Origin: Pseudomonas ovata
GTDB taxonomy: Bacteria > Pseudomonadota > Gammaproteobacteria > Pseudomonadales > Pseudomonadaceae
Assembly: GCF_003131185.1 (NCBI RefSeq)
Contig: NZ_QFFU01000014.1
Span: 62,001-126,000 of the forward strand
Reading direction: 5' to 3'
DNA length: 64,000 nucleotides
Shown here: one piece after another, positions 60,721-64,000 of the stretch
How the letters are laid out: every line of letters starts with the position of its first letter
How positions within the stretch are numbered: the first letter of the stretch is position 1
The notes under the pieces: generated by a model
Database searches by the model: none
Told to the model about the DNA's origin: nothing
What the model saw: only the letters and a program-made list of their open reading frames with translations
Position numbers and translations under genes: made by a program

Positions 60721-62667
60721 TCAAAAATCCAGGCTCACGCCGAGGTTGACCCCTTGCTGGGTCAGCGCGTCGTTCTTGCGCCAGGTGTAGCCGGCGCGCA
60801 GGTTGAGGTCGCGGGTCAGTTGCTGGCTCAGGCCGAGGCTGGCGCGGTTGAGGTTGCGCTGTGGGGCATAGCCTTGCAAGGCAAAATCGAGCGACGGCAG
60901 GCTGTTGAGGGCCAGGCGCACCGGCCGGGCATCGGTCTCGAATTCACGTTCGTGGGCGAATTCGCCAGACACCTGGATGGCCGGCGCAAGCTGCCATTTG
61001 CCCAGCAGGCCAGCACCCAGCCGGCGCGAGGTGCGCTGCTGGTCGTCGACGCTCAGGGCGCTCGAGCTCTGGCCGCGTTCACGGTAGCCATCGACGCTGA
61101 CCCTGGCCTGGTCGGCGCTGATGAACGGCGACAGGTGCCACGCGCGATGGCCGCCGGAGAGGTCATGGCCCAGCCGCGCACTCCACGCCCACAGATGGCC
61201 GTCGGTATCGCCTTTTTCCTGCCGTTCGCTGATGCCCAGGGCGAACCGGCGCTCGGTCTTGTCGTAATCCAGTTGCCCGACGGAGGCTGATATGTCCGCC
61301 CACCACTGACGGGCCTGATACTGCATGAAAATGCTGGCAATGTAGCTGCCCAGCCGGTAGCGCGAGTCCTGTTCGCCGGCCTTGAGGCTCTGCCGGTAGG
61401 CGCCCGCCACGAACCCGGTACGCCAGTGTTCGGCCAGGCGATAACTGCCGCCCAGAGTCAGGTTGGCACCCTGCCCGTCGGCCTTGGCGCCGCTGCCTTG
61501 AGCGTCGATGTCGAGCGCCTGGCCGCCTGCATCCAGCAGGGTTCGCCAGTGCCCGACCGCTTGCCAGGCCCCCAGGTCGGCCAGCCATTGGTTGCGCAAT
61601 GTGTCTTGCTGGGCACGCAGGGTGGTGTGGGCCATTTCCGGCAGCAGGGTCAACTCCTGCGGCGCGGCCAGGATCGAGTAGGCGTAATCGGCCAGCAGGC
61701 GCTGCGCGGCCGTGGTCGGGTGCACGCGGTCATTGAAGAACAGCCGGTCAGGGTCCGGGCGGCTGCCGTCCAGTCCGTAGACCGGGTTCTGCCGACAACC
61801 GTCGCCATTGAAGCAGGTGCCGATCAGGTTGGTGTCGGCGGCAAAGCCGAAACGCGCAGGATCGCTCAGGGCTTCGCTGATCAGCAGAGGGATGTTCAGG
61901 CCGATCACCTCGGCGTCCAGTTGCCCGAGCCGTTCGACCAGGCGCTCGTTGAAGACCGCGCTGAGGTCGGAAATCACCGGTTGCACGGGGCTGGCGCTGT
62001 ATACGGGCGTCTGGCCGATGTCCGGCAGCAGCCAGACCATCAGGTAGCGTGCCCCGGCCTGTTGCAGGGCCTGGGCGCTGTCGGCCAGGCGTCCGGCGGC
62101 CTGGCGGGCGTCGGCGCGGTTCAGGACCAGGCCCAGGCGAAAGTCGTTGGCGCCGCCGGACAGGTAGTACAAGGCGTCTGGGTCGGCACGCCCGGCGTTA
62201 CCGGGCAGATAGCCCGGGCGGCTGCGCAGCACGATGTTGGTGTCTTCCAGCGTGACGTTCGACTGCCCGGTGATCGAATCCAGGATCTGGTCGGTGCGGT
62301 AGCCGCCCACGGCCCAGTTGTTGCCGTCGGATTGCCCCAGTGCGGCGTTCACCGGCGAGGTTGACGCGGCCAGGTCGTGCGGCGAGATTCCGAGCAAACG
62401 GCCCAGCAACAGGGAGGAGGTGAGGCCGGTCAGTTCGCCACTGCCGTCGTGGTAGTCGGGTCCTGTTCGGTTGGTGAAGCGCAGGGTGGCGCCCGGCGGG
62501 CCGTTCAGGTCGGGGAACTGGCCGGCATCCAGCAGGCTGTCGCCAAAGACGAACAGGGTCGAGTAGGGCGCCGACAGGGCCGGTGGGGCCAGGCAGGTCA
62601 GGGTCAGCAGGCAGGCGGTCAATGGCTTGAGCAGCAGGCGCAGGGGCGTGGCAGGGGGGAACTGCAT
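60721..62667 (-). CDS. estP: GDSL-family autotransporter esterase (EstA/EstP-like)
   Basis: A 648-residue outer-membrane-anchored esterase. A signal peptide covers about 1-32 (LLLKPLTACLLTLTCLAPPALSA). The passenger GDSL domain (about 33-345) has the nucleophile Ser in FVFGDSLLDAG, the oxyanion block LSGGANDFR near 170 and a C-terminal DRVHPTTAAQRLL with the catalytic Asp/His. The autotransporter beta-barrel spans about 380-648 and ends in Phe (GVNLGVSLDF), as needed for BAM recognition. In P. aeruginosa the homologue EstA affects rhamnolipid production and motility. It lies between trpE and trpG, the position of estP in P. putida as I recall it; the symbol is by that analogy. Confidence 0.93.
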   Translation of the reverse strand: MQFPPATPLRLLLKPLTACLLTLTCLAPPALSAPYSTLFVFGDSLLDAGQFPDLNGPPGATLRFTNRTGPDYHDGSGELTGLTSSLLLGRLLGISPHDLAASTSPVNAALGQSDGNNWAVGGYRTDQILDSITGQSNVTLEDTNIVLRSRPGYLPGNAGRADPDALYYLSGGANDFRLGLVLNRADARQAAGRLADSAQALQQAGARYLMVWLLPDIGQTPVYSASPVQPVISDLSAVFNERLVERLGQLDAEVIGLNIPLLISEALSDPARFGFAADTNLIGTCFNGDGCRQNPVYGLDGSRPDPDRLFFNDRVHPTTAAQRLLADYAYSILAAPQELTLLPEMAHTTLRAQQDTLRNQWLADLGAWQAVGHWRTLLDAGGQALDIDAQGSGAKADGQGANLTLGGSYRLAEHWRTGFVAGAYRQSLKAGEQDSRYRLGSYIASIFMQYQARQWWADISASVGQLDYDKTERRFALGISERQEKGDTDGHLWAWSARLGHDLSGGHRAWHLSPFISADQARVSVDGYRERGQSSSALSVDDQQRTSRRLGAGLLGKWQLAPAIQVSGEFAHEREFETDARPVRLALNSLPSLDFALQGYAPQRNLNRASLGLSQQLTRDLNLRAGYTWRKNDALTQQGVNLGVSLDF

Positions 62668-62975
62668 CAGGGGGTTCTCGTGTGGTGGTGTCCACTGACC
62701 CTAGCAACCCTCTCCAGCAGCGCCAGTGCTGCTTATTGGGGGTATCGACGAACCGTTCGAGAACCTCGATCAATCACGCGGTCACTGCCGACAGTGACGG
62801 CGCTCAAGGGCATACAGCGTTGTTTGCAGGCGACCTGTCGGGCCGATATCAGAGCGCTGATGCGTTTTAACCGCCGGTTTCTGATCGGATATTGCGTCGG
62901 TTTTATCGCGTACAATCATTGCGCCGTTCAAGCCGGTACGCTAATGTCCCGAAACGTTCAGATGAGACTCCTTCC
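62668..62975. other. Intergenic region with trpG promoter area
   Basis: About 310 bases between the divergent esterase gene and the trpG leader. It must hold promoters for both. A TACAAT hexamer at 62916-62921 lies 55 bases upstream of the leader start and is a plausible -10 element, without a clear -35. No gene is supported here. Confidence 0.4.
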
Positions 62976-63044
62976 GTGACAACTGTCAGCAAACTCTTGA
63001 TGCGCGTTATCAAGGCTCACGCCCGTTGGCGTTGGCGCGCCTGA
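62976..63044 (+). CDS. trpGDC leader peptide
   Basis: A 22-codon leader starting at GTG 62976-62978: MTTVSKLLMRVIKAHARWRWRA. Two tandem Trp codons (63027-63029, 63033-63035) separated by Arg stall the ribosome when charged tRNA-Trp is short. It is followed by hairpin CCGGC/GCCGG (63056-63068) and 134 bases to trpG. Its sequence and layout match the end of gph before trpE, so both are copies of one attenuation device. Attenuation of trpGDC is established in P. putida. The ribosome-binding site is weak, and the terminator/antiterminator pair was not resolved by eye. Confidence 0.75.
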   Translation: MTTVSKLLMRVIKAHARWRWRA

Positions 63045-63202
63045 CTTTTCTCCTGCCGGCCCTGCCGGTCTCGTAACGATGTACCCCGCTTGTTGCTGCC
63101 TTTTCCCAACCGGATGCCGTTCGTGCCCGGCGGCGGGAGATGAGTGAGCGACAAAATCATGCGGGGATCATATTCAAAGTCAGCGATTCAAGAGGTGAGC
63201 CC

Positions 63203-63817
63203 ATGTTGCTGATGATCGATAACTATGACTCTTTTACCTATAACGTCGTGCAGTACCTGGGTGAGCTGGGTGCCGACGTCAAGGTGATCCGCAACGACGA
63301 ATTGACCCTGGCCGAAATCGAAGCGCTTGCGCCTGAGCGCATCGTGGTTTCGCCCGGTCCTTGCACGCCTAACGAAGCGGGTGTGTCGCTGGACGTGATC
63401 CGGCATTTTGCCGGCAAGCTGCCAATCCTGGGTGTCTGCCTGGGGCATCAGTCCATCGGCCAGGCCTTTGGCGGCGATGTGGTCCGCGCCCGGCAGGTGA
63501 TGCACGGCAAGACCAGCCCTGTGACCCATGAAGACCAGGGCGTGTTCGCCGACCTGAACCAGCCGTTGGTGGTGACCCGCTATCACTCGCTGGTGGTCAA
63601 GCGCGAAACCTTGCCCGACTGCCTGGAAATCACGGCCTGGACCACCCACGCCGATGGTTCGGTGGACGAGATCATGGGCCTGCGGCACAAGACGCTGAAC
63701 GTCGAGGGGGTGCAGTTTCACCCCGAGTCGATCCTGACCGAGCAAGGTCATGAGCTGTTCGCCAACTTCCTCAAACAGACCGGCGGCACGCGTCAGGTAC
63801 AAGGACTTTCTGCATGA
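63203..63817 (+). CDS. trpG: Anthranilate synthase component II (glutamine amidotransferase)
   Basis: A 204-residue class I amidotransferase that releases ammonia from glutamine for TrpE. The N-terminal MLLMIDNYDSFTYNVVQYL is diagnostic. The nucleophile Cys is in GVCLGHQSIG near residue 79, and the His-Glu pair in VQFHPESILTEQG near 170. GAGGTGAG lies before the ATG at 63203-63205. It overlaps trpD by four bases. Confidence 0.99.
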   Translation: MLLMIDNYDSFTYNVVQYLGELGADVKVIRNDELTLAEIEALAPERIVVSPGPCTPNEAGVSLDVIRHFAGKLPILGVCLGHQSIGQAFGGDVVRARQVMHGKTSPVTHEDQGVFADLNQPLVVTRYHSLVVKRETLPDCLEITAWTTHADGSVDEIMGLRHKTLNVEGVQFHPESILTEQGHELFANFLKQTGGTRQVQGLSA

Positions 63818-64000
63818 GCACCCCCATTACGATCAAGGCCGCCCTGGACCGGGTGGTCAATCATCTTGACCTGAGCACCGACGAGATGAGCCAGGTGATG
63901 CGCGACATCATGACCGGCCAGTGCAGCGAGGCGCAGATCGGCGCCTTCATGATGGGCATGCGCATGAAGAGCGAGAGCATCGACGAAATCGTCGGGGCGG
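63814..64000 (+). CDS. trpD: Anthranilate phosphoribosyltransferase (partial, 3' end outside window)
   Basis: The first 62 codons of TrpD, which joins anthranilate to phosphoribosyl pyrophosphate. The N-terminal helical domain ITIKAALDRVVNHLDLSTDEM and TGQCSEAQIGAFMMGMRMKSESIDEI are typical. The ATG overlaps the trpG stop (ATGA), so the genes are coupled. trpC should follow outside the window. Confidence 0.98.
   Translation, partial: MSTPITIKAALDRVVNHLDLSTDEMSQVMRDIMTGQCSEAQIGAFMMGMRMKSESIDEIVGA

Overview
The window is a 64 kb piece of a high-GC gammaproteobacterial chromosome, almost certainly a Pseudomonas of the putida/fluorescens type. The evidence is gene order: rpoD-dnaG-rpsU // tsaD, plsY, folB-folK, cca, spoVR-yeaH-prkA, glpE-apaH-apaG-rsmA-pdxA-surA-lptD // amgK-murU-djlA, a sensor pair, a polyamine-type ABC transporter, rpe-gph-trpE, a GDSL autotransporter esterase and trpGDC. 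As I recall it, this follows the P. putida core layout. Species cannot be fixed from the sequence alone.

Layout. 1-3662 is the N-terminal part of a very large RTX-repeat protein with a von Willebrand A domain; its C-terminus lies outside the window. 4083-7065 is a probable three-gene redox operon (ene reductase, short-chain dehydrogenase, quinone-oxidoreductase-like). 7066-9168 holds a tandem duplication of a palindromic repeat and three small stress-type proteins (DUF2934 and two KGG-repeat proteins). 9169-13317 is a 1382-residue CheB-CheR-PAS-kinase-receiver fusion. 13887-19028 has a SnoaL-like protein, a YcsI-like hydro-lyase with an Nramp-like transporter and a divergent GntR regulator, and an MFS transporter. 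19029-22330 is the accessory part: a frameshifted phage-type zinc-ribbon gene, an XRE repressor with twin operators, a Fic gene broken by one in-frame amber codon and flanked by palindromes, and many repeats, next to a CAU-anticodon tRNA. From 22424 on the content is mostly housekeeping: c-di-GMP signalling, the macromolecular synthesis genes, folate genes, the yeaGH-spoVR stress operon, the outer-membrane biogenesis genes surA/lptD, the peptidoglycan recycling genes amgK/murU, and tryptophan biosynthesis.

How the genes work together. surA and lptD serve outer-membrane assembly; rsmA, apaG, apaH and pdxA share their transcription unit. amgK and murU return cell-wall MurNAc to UDP-MurNAc. The sensor kinase/NarL-type regulator pair sits just upstream of the polyamine-type ABC operon, whose upstream region carries a perfect 8-4-8 palindrome. 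Tryptophan synthesis is split into trpE and trpGDC, each preceded by a Trp-Arg-Trp-Arg leader peptide; the trpE leader is in frame with, and ends at the same stop codon as, gph.

A striking genome-level feature is a family of about ten long imperfect palindromes (100-195 bp). Their outer arms are GTAGGAGCGCGCTTGCCCGC-type sequences, and the core contains a variable number of AT-richer subunits. They lie in intergenic regions throughout the window. No CRISPR array, complete prophage, transposase or rRNA operon was seen.
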